From: Clostridia bacterium | GTDB lineage: Bacteria > Bacillota > Clostridia > Oscillospirales > CAG-272 | Reading direction: 5' to 3' | Length of the DNA stretch: 48,374 nucleotides | Assembly: GCA_017942005.1 (NCBI GenBank) | Contig: JAGAVJ010000042.1 | Coordinates: 1 to 48,374 of the forward strand | Shown here: in pieces, positions 18,024 through 25,582 of the stretch | Layout of the letters: each line of letters starts with the position of its first letter | How positions within the stretch are numbered: position 1 is the stretch's first letter | The notes under the pieces: generated by a model | The model's input: only the letters and a program-made list of their open reading frames with translations | What the model was told of the DNA's origin: nothing | The model's database searches: none | Program-made: the position numbers and the translations under genes

Positions 18024-18169
18024 ACCTCTGGTCAGGTACGCCCATCTCTCAGTTTAAGACAAGTTTCACCTCTGGTCGATACGCCCACCTCTTAGTTTAA
18101 GATAAGTTTTACCTCTGTCGGTGATAAAAAATCCCCACGGGATTTTTTATCTGGCCCCTCTCTCAGTTG
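18024..18169. repeat. Tandem 43-44-bp repeats ending in a GATAAAAAATC hairpin unit
   Basis: Units at 18024-18067 and 18068-18110 both begin ACCTCTGGTC and share TACGCCCA..CTCTTAGTTTAAGA. A third diverged unit, 18111-18169, carries a hairpin GATAAAAAATCCC/GGGATTTTTTATC and ends CCTCTCTCAGTT, matching the repeats at 35212 and 35282. Confidence 0.7.
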
Positions 18170-18268
18170 TGGAAAAAAAATATGTATTTCCTCTTTGTAT
18201 CACGTCTCACCCCTTGTCCCGCAAGTATAATTTCTCCACAGGCATAAGTTTTCCACAGATGTGGAAAA
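18167..18268. other. Cluster of DnaA-box-like nonamers
   Basis: TGTGGAAAA (18168), TTCTCCACA (18232), TTTTCCACA (18249) and TGTGGAAAA (18260) each differ by one base from TTATCCACA or its complement. The last two form an inverted pair two bases apart. There is no dnaA or dnaN nearby. The rest of 18270-18460 holds nothing I can support. Confidence 0.3.
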
Positions 18269-18464
18269 CCATGTGAAAAACGTTACACATCCCGCTCCTT
18301 TTTTCACGCGGATGATACAGACAGGCTGATACCGTTCGCAGCGATAGCAGCACAGCGGGAGATAACTATAAATCCCCATTACATCGTCCGCAGAAGAGCG
18401 CATGCATTTCAACGCGTTCTCTGCGCATTTCACATGGAAAAAAACGCATCTTGCAGAAAAACTC

Positions 18465-18493
18465 TTGATTTTTTTTCGGAAAAGGTGTATCAT
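18465..18493 (+). promoter_or_regulatory. Promoter of the LytTR-DUF3021 operon
   Basis: TTGATT (18465-18470) and TATCAT (18488-18493), 17-base spacer. Transcription would start near 18500, which rules out the in-frame ATG at 18434. Confidence 0.65.
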
Positions 18494-18541
18494 ATAAGTG
18501 CAAAAGACAAATGCAGCACAGAGAGGACGGTATACCGCATA

Positions 18542-18979
18542 TTGAAAGTCAAACTGGAAACCGTCTCCGATGTAGAAGAAACAGAGGTCATCATCCGATG
18601 CCGTGAGCTGGATGAAGAAACAGAGCGCCTGCTCTCCACCATCCGTTTATTTGCCAATACCATCATCGGAAAAAAGGACAATAAAACCTTCATCTTAAAG
18701 CCGGAAGATATCTGCTATTTCGATACACAGGAAAACAAGGTACTTCTGATCACAGAGGACGCTGTGTATGAAACGCCTCTGAAAATGTATGAAATCGAAG
18801 AAAAATTCAAAAACACAGGCTTTCAGCGCGTCAGCAGGTATTCGATTATCAACCTGCGCAAGGTCTCTTATCTGGAACCGCTGTTCAACGGCCGCATGGT
18901 CGCCGTCATGAAAAACGGAGACAAAGTGGTGATAACGCGCCTGTACATTCAAGCGCTGAAGACCACACTTGGTATGTAA
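18542..18979 (+). CDS. LytTR-type DNA-binding regulator
   Basis: A 145-residue protein starting at TTG 18542, 15 bases after AGAGAGGA. The N-terminus MKVKLETVSDVEETEVIIRC is typical of stand-alone LytTR regulators paired with DUF3021 proteins. The LytTR domain spans about 50-143 (DICYFDTQENKVLLIT, FQRVSRYSIINLRKVSYLEP, GDKVVITRLY). It binds DNA directly and lacks a receiver domain. The membrane partner gene follows 84 bases downstream. Such pairs are often autoregulated; the tandem repeats at 18024-18169 are candidate target sites. Confidence 0.88.
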   Translation: MKVKLETVSDVEETEVIIRCRELDEETERLLSTIRLFANTIIGKKDNKTFILKPEDICYFDTQENKVLLITEDAVYETPLKMYEIEEKFKNTGFQRVSRYSIINLRKVSYLEPLFNGRMVAVMKNGDKVVITRLYIQALKTTLGM

Positions 18980-19063
18980 GCCTGTCCGCACTGCGATAAA
19001 AACGCGGTGACTTGGGTGAATCGAATTCCTACAAACTACCCGGGAGGTGCCCATCTCATCCAC

Positions 19064-19540
19064 ATGAATGAAAACAATTTCCTGTACCGGCTCTTCATCA
19101 ATGTCTGTGTTTCCGTAACCATCGGACTGTTTGTGATACTGCTGGAATATACAGCACTTGGCGCTGACACGATTAACACAAAAATTCTTTGGTACATCAT
19201 CGCATCCGGTACACTGGTGGGACTTGTCTTTGAAGTGCTTTTTGTCGATGTGTTCCCGCTTTCCGGCAACCATCTAAAGCGCAATATCCTGTGGCGCAAC
19301 CGCTTTATTTCCGCCATTGTCAATGCCATTATCATTTCTGTGCTTGGCAAAGTCATGCTCGGCGCAGGACAGAGTCTGATTTTCCTGATGCTGTTATCCG
19401 TTGGACTGTGTATCGTCGCCGTGATCATCGGCGGTATTATTTCCGATATCCGTTACCGACATTCAGTCTCCGAGATGAACCGCCGTCTGAAGCAGTTCAA
19501 CAGTATCCAGGGCAACCATCATACCCCTGACGGTGAATAA
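19064..19540 (+). CDS. DUF3021 family membrane protein
   Basis: A 158-residue protein with four hydrophobic segments (about 8-28, 40-60, 85-105, 108-128) and a basic C-terminus, as in DUF3021 proteins that accompany LytTR regulators. The ATG at 19064 follows GGGAGGTG at normal spacing. It probably modulates the regulator at the membrane, as inferred for this gene pair; the signal is unknown. A strong hairpin terminator lies at 19687. Confidence 0.85.
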   Translation: MNENNFLYRLFINVCVSVTIGLFVILLEYTALGADTINTKILWYIIASGTLVGLVFEVLFVDVFPLSGNHLKRNILWRNRFISAIVNAIIISVLGKVMLGAGQSLIFLMLLSVGLCIVAVIIGGIISDIRYRHSVSEMNRRLKQFNSIQGNHHTPDGE

Positions 19541-19664
19541 CCCATAACCCCCCATCGCTTATCCGGCAATCATGATCCTCCAAAATGGTGAGTAGAGACA
19601 CTGTTTTTGGAAACGGCATGCTTGCATAAAATATCATTTTGGATATAACAATAACCTTTTTCAT
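19497..19664 (-). CDS. Possible small ORF of 55 codons
   Basis: ATG at 19664 has an excellent AAAGAAAGGAGG site seven bases upstream. The product begins MKKVIVISKMIFYASMPFPK and ends in GCPGYC. It overlaps the 3' end of the DUF3021 gene in antisense and no family is recognised. No convincing promoter is seen. The strong ribosome binding site is the only positive evidence. Confidence 0.25.
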   Translation of the reverse strand: MKKVIVISKMIFYASMPFPKTVSLLTILEDHDCRISDGGLWVIHRQGYDGCPGYC

Positions 19665-19686
19665 TTTTTTCCTCCTTTCTTTTGGT

Positions 19687-19735
19687 AAGATAAAGGCGAA
19701 GCCAGCATGATATGCAGGTTTCGCCTTTATCTTTT
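19687..19735. terminator. Terminator of the LytTR-DUF3021 operon
   Basis: A 14-bp perfect stem AAGATAAAGGCGAA/TTCGCCTTTATCTT with a 19-base loop, followed by TTCTTTG on plus. Confidence 0.65.
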
Positions 19736-19752
19736 CTTTGCATTTTATCCGG

Positions 19753-19892
19753 TTTCAAAAAACTTTATATGGATAAATCAAACCAAAACTGTACGTTTAT
19801 TGCTTGATTTATCCATATTTTATTGGTTTCTCTGTTTAAAAGTTTTTGCGGTGGAGTTTGAGGAGGTGCTTTTTTCAAAAAGCATCTCCTCA
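19753..19892. repeat. Composite terminator repeat, copy a
   Basis: Left flank TTTCAAAAAACTT, a 15-bp AT-rich stem ATATGGATAAATCAA with its complement (19767-19818), then AAAAGTTTTTGCGGTGGAG and a 16-bp hairpin TGAGGAGGTGCTTTTTT (19859-19892). Nearly identical to 32098-32232, less so to 45280-45415. Confidence 0.85.
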
Positions 19893-19943
19893 TCGTACTC
19901 ACATTAACATAGGAAAGAAAATAAAACTTTTTTTCGCTTTCTA

Positions 19944-19972
19944 TTGATTTTGAAATCATTTTCCGGTATAAT
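19944..19972 (+). promoter_or_regulatory. Promoter of the beta-mannosidase operon
   Basis: TTGATT (19944-19949), 17-base spacer, TATAAT (19967-19972), 44 bases before the ATG. Confidence 0.8.
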
Positions 19973-20016
19973 AGTACCATCCATATTTTTTGAGTTCGGA
20001 AAGGAATACCAAAGCT

Positions 20017-22374
20017 ATGCTGAAACACAAACAGGATTTGTCCGGCACATGGAAGCTGTACTATGCAGAAAACCGCAGCGTCAAAAAAATGCAGGAAACA
20101 ATCACCACAAGGGAAGACGCCGCACGTCTGATCTATTCATGCGTGGATGCTACGGTTCCCGGCAACTTTGAAAGGGACTTGGAACGCGCAAAGCTGATTG
20201 GCGATCCGTATTTCGGAATGAATACGCTTGAGCTGCAGAAGCTGGAAAATCTGCACCTCTGGTATTGCCGATCCTTTTCTTATCACGGCACACAGGACGA
20301 AAATATCTACCTGCGCTTTGAAGGCATCGATACCGTCGCAGAAATTTATTTAAACGGCAAGCTGTTACAAAAAGTTTCCAATATGTTTCTCACCTATGAA
20401 ATCCCGGTTTCGGGACTTCTGAAAGAGGAAAATGACCTTGTCGTACATATCATCCCGGCCGTGATCGCTGCAAGAGACTATGAAGTGCCGGTCTCTGCCA
20501 ATGCACTGCTTTACAATTATGAATCGTTATATATCCGCAAGGCTGCAAGCATGTACGGCTGGGACATCACACCGCGCATCGTCTCCGCCGGCATCTGGAA
20601 GCCCGTATATCTGATTGAAAAGAAGCCGGACCGCATCGACGATATCTTTTTATATCCGCTTTCCGTCAGTGAAAGCAGCGCAGAGTTAGCCCTTTACTAT
20701 TCCCTTACCGTTGACCGCGATTTTCTGCGCGGCTATAGCATCCGTGTGACGGGTGTGTGCGGCGACTCCACCTTCTCGGCAGAGCGTGAAATTCTGCATA
20801 CCTCACAGCAAATGCGGGTGTATGTGGACAAGCCCCGGCTCTGGTGGCCGAAAAATGCAGGCGAGCCAAACCTGTATGCTGTCACAGTAGAGCTTCTGTA
20901 TGCAGGAGAGGTTGTCGATACCTATACGCTACGTACCGGTATTCGGAGTGTATCGCTTGCGCGTACCTCCACCACCGATGCAGACGGAAACGGCGACTTC
21001 TGTTTTGTCATCAATGGAAAGCGTATCTTTGCAATGGGTACAAACTGGGTACCTCTGGACGCGTTCCATGCAAACGACATCAACCGCATTGATCCTGCCA
21101 TCGACATGGCGGTAGACCTTGGCTGCAACATCATCCGGCTGTGGGGCGGAAACGTCTATGAAAATCCGAAATTCTTTGACCGCTGCGACGAGGAAGGCAT
21201 TCTCGTCTGGCATGACTTCGGCATGGGCTGCGGCGCATACCCGCAGGATCAGACCTTCCTTGACATGCTTGCGCCGGAAATTGAATTCATCATCAAGCAG
21301 AACCGCAATCACCCGTCCATCGTCCTTTGGGCAGGCGACAACGAATGCGACATGGCATTCAGCTGGGCAGGCACCAAACGTGACCCCAACCAAAACGTCA
21401 TCACGCGCAGGCTGATTCCGGAATTATTGCGCATCCATGACTTTACGCGCCCGTATCTGCCTTCCTCACCGTATATTGATGAGCAGGCATACAAGACGGA
21501 CGCGCCGATATCAGAAGATCATCTGTGGGGTCCGCGCGACTATTTCAAGGGGAACTATTATCAGAATACCGTCTGCCATTTCGCTTCCGAAACCGGCTAT
21601 CACGGATGCCCTTCACCAAAATCTCTTGCGACGTTCATTTCCCGCGATCACCTGTGGCCGATCTTCAATCCCGCATGCAAAACGGAATTCGGCGAACCTG
21701 ACAAGGAATGGCTGGTACATGCCGCCTGCATGCGTGCCGATATGTCCGACCCATATTCCTACCGTATCGGTCTGATGGCACGACAGGTCAAAACGCTGTT
21801 CGGCAGCATGCCGGACAATCTGCGGGACTTTGCACTAATGAGCCAGATTTCTCAGGCAGAAGCAAAGAAGTATTTTATCGAGCGTTTCCGTATCACGCGC
21901 GGACGGAGAAACGGCATTATCTGGTGGAATTTGATCGACGGCTGGCCGCAGATTTCTGACGCCATTGTCGACTACAACTATACAAAGAAGCTTGCATACC
22001 ACTTCATCAAACGTTCGCAGGCTCCCGTCTGCCTTGCGTTTGACGAACCGGAAAACAAGACGTCGCTCACCCTGTACGGCATCAACGATACCACACAGGA
22101 TGTCACCGTCTCCTACCGCGTCAAAAATATCACAGACGGTACCATCGTCGCCAAAGCAACGGGAGTACTTCCCAAAGAAAAGAGCAGCCGTCTGCTCTCC
22201 ATCCAAATAGAAGCCGACGAAAAGAAATTCTATCTCATCGAGTGGGAATATTCAGACGGTACCACTGTCAAGCGCGGCAGAAATCACTATCACACCAATT
22301 TGATCAACATCGATTACGCATCCTACAAGGCAGCGCTTTCCGCCGTCGGTATGCTGGAATTGGAGGGCTTTTAA
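20017..22374 (+). CDS. Beta-mannosidase, GH2 family
   Basis: A 785-residue protein with the GH2 order: sugar-binding beta domain (LSGTWKLYYAENR near the start), immunoglobulin-like domains, a TIM barrel and a C-terminal beta domain. WAGDNECD carries the predicted acid/base E443 and FASETGYHGCPS the predicted nucleophile E525; LVWHDFGMGCGAYP matches the beta-mannosidase WQDFMFAC stretch. It releases terminal beta-mannose from imported oligosaccharides or N-glycan cores in the cytoplasm. Start ATG 20017 follows GGAAAGGA; an upstream TTG at 19990 has no site. First gene of an operon with a ROK kinase and SIS isomerase. Confidence 0.9.
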   Translation: MLKHKQDLSGTWKLYYAENRSVKKMQETITTREDAARLIYSCVDATVPGNFERDLERAKLIGDPYFGMNTLELQKLENLHLWYCRSFSYHGTQDENIYLRFEGIDTVAEIYLNGKLLQKVSNMFLTYEIPVSGLLKEENDLVVHIIPAVIAARDYEVPVSANALLYNYESLYIRKAASMYGWDITPRIVSAGIWKPVYLIEKKPDRIDDIFLYPLSVSESSAELALYYSLTVDRDFLRGYSIRVTGVCGDSTFSAEREILHTSQQMRVYVDKPRLWWPKNAGEPNLYAVTVELLYAGEVVDTYTLRTGIRSVSLARTSTTDADGNGDFCFVINGKRIFAMGTNWVPLDAFHANDINRIDPAIDMAVDLGCNIIRLWGGNVYENPKFFDRCDEEGILVWHDFGMGCGAYPQDQTFLDMLAPEIEFIIKQNRNHPSIVLWAGDNECDMAFSWAGTKRDPNQNVITRRLIPELLRIHDFTRPYLPSSPYIDEQAYKTDAPISEDHLWGPRDYFKGNYYQNTVCHFASETGYHGCPSPKSLATFISRDHLWPIFNPACKTEFGEPDKEWLVHAACMRADMSDPYSYRIGLMARQVKTLFGSMPDNLRDFALMSQISQAEAKKYFIERFRITRGRRNGIIWWNLIDGWPQISDAIVDYNYTKKLAYHFIKRSQAPVCLAFDEPENKTSLTLYGINDTTQDVTVSYRVKNITDGTIVAKATGVLPKEKSSRLLSIQIEADEKKFYLIEWEYSDGTTVKRGRNHYHTNLINIDYASYKAALSAVGMLELEGF

Positions 22375-22377
22375 GTC

Positions 22378-23391
22378 TTGGAATATATCGGACTTGACAT
22401 CGGCGGAACGAAATGTGCCGTTTGCATCGGCACTGCGGAAGGCGGAAGTGTTTCGCTGATTGACAAAAGCAAATTTGCAACAGGAGAGTATCACAATCCG
22501 TATGATGTATTGGACGCACTGTTTCAGTGTGCCAAGTCCCTGCTTGCGGCGCATGGAAAAACCTTTTTTGACATTGCGGGCATCGGCATCAGCTGCGGCG
22601 GACCGCTGGACGCGGCGGCAGGCGTCATTCTTTCCCCACCCAATCTGCCGGGGTGGGATCACATCGAGATTGTATCCTATTTTGAAAAGCGATGCGGCGT
22701 GCGCACCTATTTGCAGAACGACGCCAATGCCTGCGCGGTCGCCGAATGGAAATTTGGCGCGGGGTATGATCCCCAAACACAAAAAAGCGTCGACCACATG
22801 ATCTTCTGTACCTTTGGCACCGGTCTTGGCGCGGGTTTGATTCTCGGCGGGCGTCTGTACAGCGGCGCATCCGACATGGCAGGAGAAGTCGGGCATCTGC
22901 GGCTTGTGCCGGAAACGCAGGACGCGGCAAACCCGCTTCCCATCGGTTACGGCAAACGCGGTTCTGCGGAGGGCTTTTGTTCCGGCGGCGGCATTGCACA
23001 GCTGGGACGCTTTGCCGTCGGGGACGCGCTTGCACGCGGGGAAACGCCGCTTCTTTGGGAGGCGGCAGAGCACAATCCCGATGCCATTACGGCAAAGCTG
23101 ATCGGTGATCTTGCAGAACGCGGAGATTCGCTGTCCGTTTCCATCTATGAACAGTGCGGAGAACATCTGGGGCAGACGCTGTCCATTCTTGTGGATTTGT
23201 TAAACCCGTCCCTGATTGTTCTTGGCGGCGTGTTTATGCGTGCCAAACACCTTCTGCGTCCGGCAATGGAGCGCGTTCTTGCAAAAGAATCCCTGTCTTT
23301 TGCGCTGCGTGCCTGCAAAATTGTTCCGGCAGGACTTGGAGAACGCATCGGAGATTACGCGGCGCTTTCCGTTGCTGTCGGCGATTATTAA
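22378..23391 (+). CDS. ROK family sugar kinase-like protein
   Basis: A 337-residue protein with the ATP-binding GLDIGGTKCAVCIG at the N-terminus, the catalytic region YLQNDANACAVAEW, and GTGLGAGLILGGRLYSG. ROK kinases phosphorylate hexoses such as glucose, fructose, mannose or N-acetylmannosamine. The usual zinc motif after GEVGH (CxCGxxGC) is absent: the protein reads GHLRLVPETQ..GKRGSAEGFCSGGG, so it belongs to the zinc-less ROK branch. Start is a TTG three bases after the beta-mannosidase stop, with GGAGGG upstream, which indicates one transcript. Confidence 0.85.
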   Translation: MEYIGLDIGGTKCAVCIGTAEGGSVSLIDKSKFATGEYHNPYDVLDALFQCAKSLLAAHGKTFFDIAGIGISCGGPLDAAAGVILSPPNLPGWDHIEIVSYFEKRCGVRTYLQNDANACAVAEWKFGAGYDPQTQKSVDHMIFCTFGTGLGAGLILGGRLYSGASDMAGEVGHLRLVPETQDAANPLPIGYGKRGSAEGFCSGGGIAQLGRFAVGDALARGETPLLWEAAEHNPDAITAKLIGDLAERGDSLSVSIYEQCGEHLGQTLSILVDLLNPSLIVLGGVFMRAKHLLRPAMERVLAKESLSFALRACKIVPAGLGERIGDYAALSVAVGDY

Positions 23392-23416
23392 AAGAAAGGA
23401 AGCTTTTGTATTTCTT

Positions 23417-24082
23417 ATGACAATAGAAATGAATGATGCTGCACGCCCGCATTTTGACCTGCTTTTTGAACGCTATCCTGCACTGATCCCCCAGCGCGGC
23501 AATATTGCAGCGCTGTACAGCCATTTGGCAAATACCTATCGGAACGGCGGCAAGCTGCTTGTCTGCGGAAACGGCGGCTCCTGTGCGGACGCGGAGCATA
23601 TTGTCGGTGAGCTGATGAAGTGCTTTCTCATCCGCCGCAAAATTCCGCAGAAGGTTTCCGACGCGCTTTTGGCATACGGAGAGGACGGCGCAGCGCTTGC
23701 TTCCCATCTGGAGGGGGCGCTTCCCGCCATCTCCCTGTGCGGTCATTCCGCACTTTCCACCGCATTTTTAAACGATACTGAACCGACGATGACCTTTGCA
23801 CAGCAGGTTCTCGGCTACGGACGTCCGGGCGATGTTCTGCTTGCCATTTCCACGTCCGGCAACTCCAAAAACTGCGTTTATGCCGCCGAAACCGCACGTG
23901 CAGTCGGCATGAAGGTCATCGCAATGACCGGTGCAAAAACGTCCGCCCTGTCCGCGCTTGCAGACGCCGTCTTCTTGGCGCCGGAGACGGAAACGTTCAA
24001 AATTCAGGAGTACCACCTGCCGGTGTATCACGCGCTGTGCGCCATGCTGGAAGCAGAATTTTTTGCATATAGCCAATTGTAA
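23417..24082 (+). CDS. SIS-domain phosphosugar isomerase (GmhA/DiaA-like)
   Basis: A 221-residue protein with the SIS phosphosugar-binding fold: VCGNGGSCADAEHIVGELMKCF (about 50-71), LLAISTSGNSKNCV (about 141-154) and EYHLPVYHALC near the end. It resembles phosphoheptose isomerases, which interconvert sedoheptulose-7-phosphate and heptose-7-phosphate, but related proteins act on other ketose/aldose phosphates. It has an insertion around residues 78-100 compared with GmhA. The GAAAGGA site is 17-23 bases before the ATG. It follows the ROK gene by 25 bases. Its stop codon lies inside a perfect 13-bp hairpin. Confidence 0.8.
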   Translation: MTIEMNDAARPHFDLLFERYPALIPQRGNIAALYSHLANTYRNGGKLLVCGNGGSCADAEHIVGELMKCFLIRRKIPQKVSDALLAYGEDGAALASHLEGALPAISLCGHSALSTAFLNDTEPTMTFAQQVLGYGRPGDVLLAISTSGNSKNCVYAAETARAVGMKVIAMTGAKTSALSALADAVFLAPETETFKIQEYHLPVYHALCAMLEAEFFAYSQL

Positions 24083-24249
24083 AACTCCGTTTTACAATTG
24101 GTTACATCGGACTGACGCAGTCCGATGGCTCCCTTTGGTCGCTTTAAAGGTGTCTTTTTTGGCGGGAGTACCCGCACGACATAAGACGCTTGGCGTCTTA
24201 TGTCATAACGACGCATTTATTTATATATTGCCTTACAAGCAATATATAA
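24073..24249 (+). repeat. Array of five hairpins between the SIS and HAD genes
   Basis: Perfect stems: 13 bp at 24073-24101 (CCAATTGTAAAAC), 10 bp at 24105-24127 (CATCGGACTG), 5 bp at 24162-24175, 12 bp at 24178-24204 (GACATAAGACGC), and 11 bp at 24221-24249 (TTATATATTGC). The first includes the SIS stop codon. Either a structured RNA or a miniature foldback element. Confidence 0.7.
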
Positions 24250-24305
24250 TTATGACTTTTATAATCGGCTATTTTTTGCATAACGAAGGAGAAACGAAAC
24301 GGCAC

Positions 24306-24929
24306 ATGTTATATCACAATCTGATCTGGGACTTTGACGGCACCCTCTTTGACAGCTATCCGCATATTCTGGCGGCATATATCCGGGCACTTGCGGATTT
24401 CGGGCGCACGGTGGATGCAGACGCACTGCTGGCGCATCTGAAAATCAACTTCGGCGCGGCACACCAGTATGTACAGCCGACAGAGGAAATTCGTGAACGC
24501 TTCAATGCATACGAACATGATATCCAGTTTGCACCAAAGGCGGAGCTGTACCCCGGCATGAAGGAACTGCTTTGCGACACCCATGCCGCCGGCGTTCGCC
24601 ATTTTCTCTTTACGCATCGAGGTAATCTTGCGCTGACCTATATGGAAGGGGCAGGCATTCTCGACCTGTTCACAGGAATTGTCACCGCGGACACAAAAGA
24701 GCATTTTGCGTACAAGCCCGATCCGAAGTCGATTTTGTATCTATTGGAAGCCTATCAGATTCCCGCAGACGACTGTGCGATGATCGGCGACCGCGAGGTG
24801 GATGTCCTTTCCGGCATTCGCGCGTGTACGGACGGCATTCTGTTTGACGAATTCCACAACCTTGGGGAAACTGTCGCGCAGTATCGGGTGCATTCCATTG
24901 CAGCGATGCGGGAGTTGTTGTTTTTGTAA
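24306..24929 (+). CDS. HAD-superfamily phosphatase
   Basis: A 207-residue protein with HAD motif I WDFDGTLFDS (residues 7-16), motif II LFTHRG, motif III YKPDP and motif IV MIGDREVD, and a helical cap between I and II, as in phosphoglycolate phosphatase-like enzymes. It hydrolyses a small phosphorylated metabolite, perhaps a sugar phosphate given the neighbouring kinase and isomerase. ATG 24306 lies 14 bases after AAGGAG; ATG 24252 is in frame but has no site. Confidence 0.85.
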   Translation: MLYHNLIWDFDGTLFDSYPHILAAYIRALADFGRTVDADALLAHLKINFGAAHQYVQPTEEIRERFNAYEHDIQFAPKAELYPGMKELLCDTHAAGVRHFLFTHRGNLALTYMEGAGILDLFTGIVTADTKEHFAYKPDPKSILYLLEAYQIPADDCAMIGDREVDVLSGIRACTDGILFDEFHNLGETVAQYRVHSIAAMRELLFL

Positions 24930-24936
24930 AAAAGAA

Positions 24937-24986
24937 AAGGTACTGATCATATTCCAATCACGGAAGTATCAGTACCTTATTTTTTT
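24937..24986 (+). terminator. Intrinsic terminator after the HAD gene
   Basis: AAGGTACTGAT pairs with ATCAGTACCTT, followed by ATTTTTTT. Confidence 0.9.
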
Positions 24987-25038
24987 AATGATAACTGTAT
25001 GTATGCATTGTACTATAAAAATGGTTTATTGTTAAATT

Positions 25039-25266
25039 ATAGATATTTGCACACACGTATGAATTGCAACATAAGCATGTACAGCGGTATACCTATGAAT
25101 CTTTCTGGCTATTCGCATACACGTATGAATTGCAACGCTACATCAAGGGTATTATCAACGGTCGTCCCTCTGGCTATTCGCATACACGTATGAATTGCAA
25201 CTTTGAAACAGGACGAAAATGCAGAAAACAGATGCTGGCTATTCGCATACACGTATGAATTGCAAC
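25039..25266. CRISPR. CRISPR-like mini-array: 4 repeats of 32 bp, 3 spacers
   Basis: Three identical 32-bp repeats at 25105-25136, 25170-25201 and 25235-25266 (plus strand CTGGCTATTCGC...TTGCAAC) with a strict 65-bp period and two unrelated 33-bp spacers (25137-25169, 25202-25234). A degenerate fourth repeat at 25039-25070 (five mismatches, all in its left half) is followed by a 34-bp spacer. The repeat contains the imperfect dyad ATTCGCATACACGTATGAAT. The decayed repeat suggests transcription on minus, in line with the nuclease gene. The TATGAATTGCAAC end recalls the GAATGCAAC end of Cas12f repeats and would argue for plus. Orientation is open. Confidence 0.85.
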
Positions 25267-25408
25267 TGCGAAATTGCCAAATACAACACTATATGTATGC
25301 AAAGATTTGAGTACTTTGATCCTTCTTTGTTTCCGTTGATATTAAATATCGTCAAAAACAACACTGAAACCATTTCCTCGCATCATTTACTGTGCACTCT
25401 GCCATATT

Positions 25409-25561
25409 AACAAAGTGCGAAGGACAGACCTGCTGGTCCATATATTATCGCACTTTGTTCCGTGACGGAGTGTTGTGAAAACAGCTGGGACAAGCCTTGT
25501 CCCAAATAATATCCTAACGGATATTCTGCGCATCTGCGCATATCTACAACATATTTATGTT
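25409..25561 (-). ncRNA. Hairpin cluster after the nuclease gene, candidate tracrRNA/guide scaffold
   Basis: Five stems in 153 bases: 12 bp AACAAAGTGCGA (25409-25420 with 25448-25459), 8 bp TGGGACAA (25486-25504), 7 bp AATATCC (25508-25525), 6 bp TGCGCA (25527-25540) and 5 bp AACAT (25548-25561). It begins 22 bases after the nuclease stop codon on the minus strand and no U-run terminator follows. The last coding bases also read GTTGCATAA, partly complementary to the TGCAAC repeat end. This matches the position of TnpB omega-RNAs and Cas12f tracrRNAs, but the role is inference. Confidence 0.45.
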
Positions 25562-25582
25562 TGATTATGGTCAGCGCAGTTT

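Noticed and set aside
18167..18268. Chromosomal replication origin
   Set aside because: Boxes are imperfect, no AT-rich unwinding region is clear and dnaA, dnaN or parAB are not nearby.
24999..25258. Overlapping plus-strand frames across the repeat array
   Set aside because: They translate the CRISPR-like repeats (RIHTRMNCN) and have no ribosome binding site.
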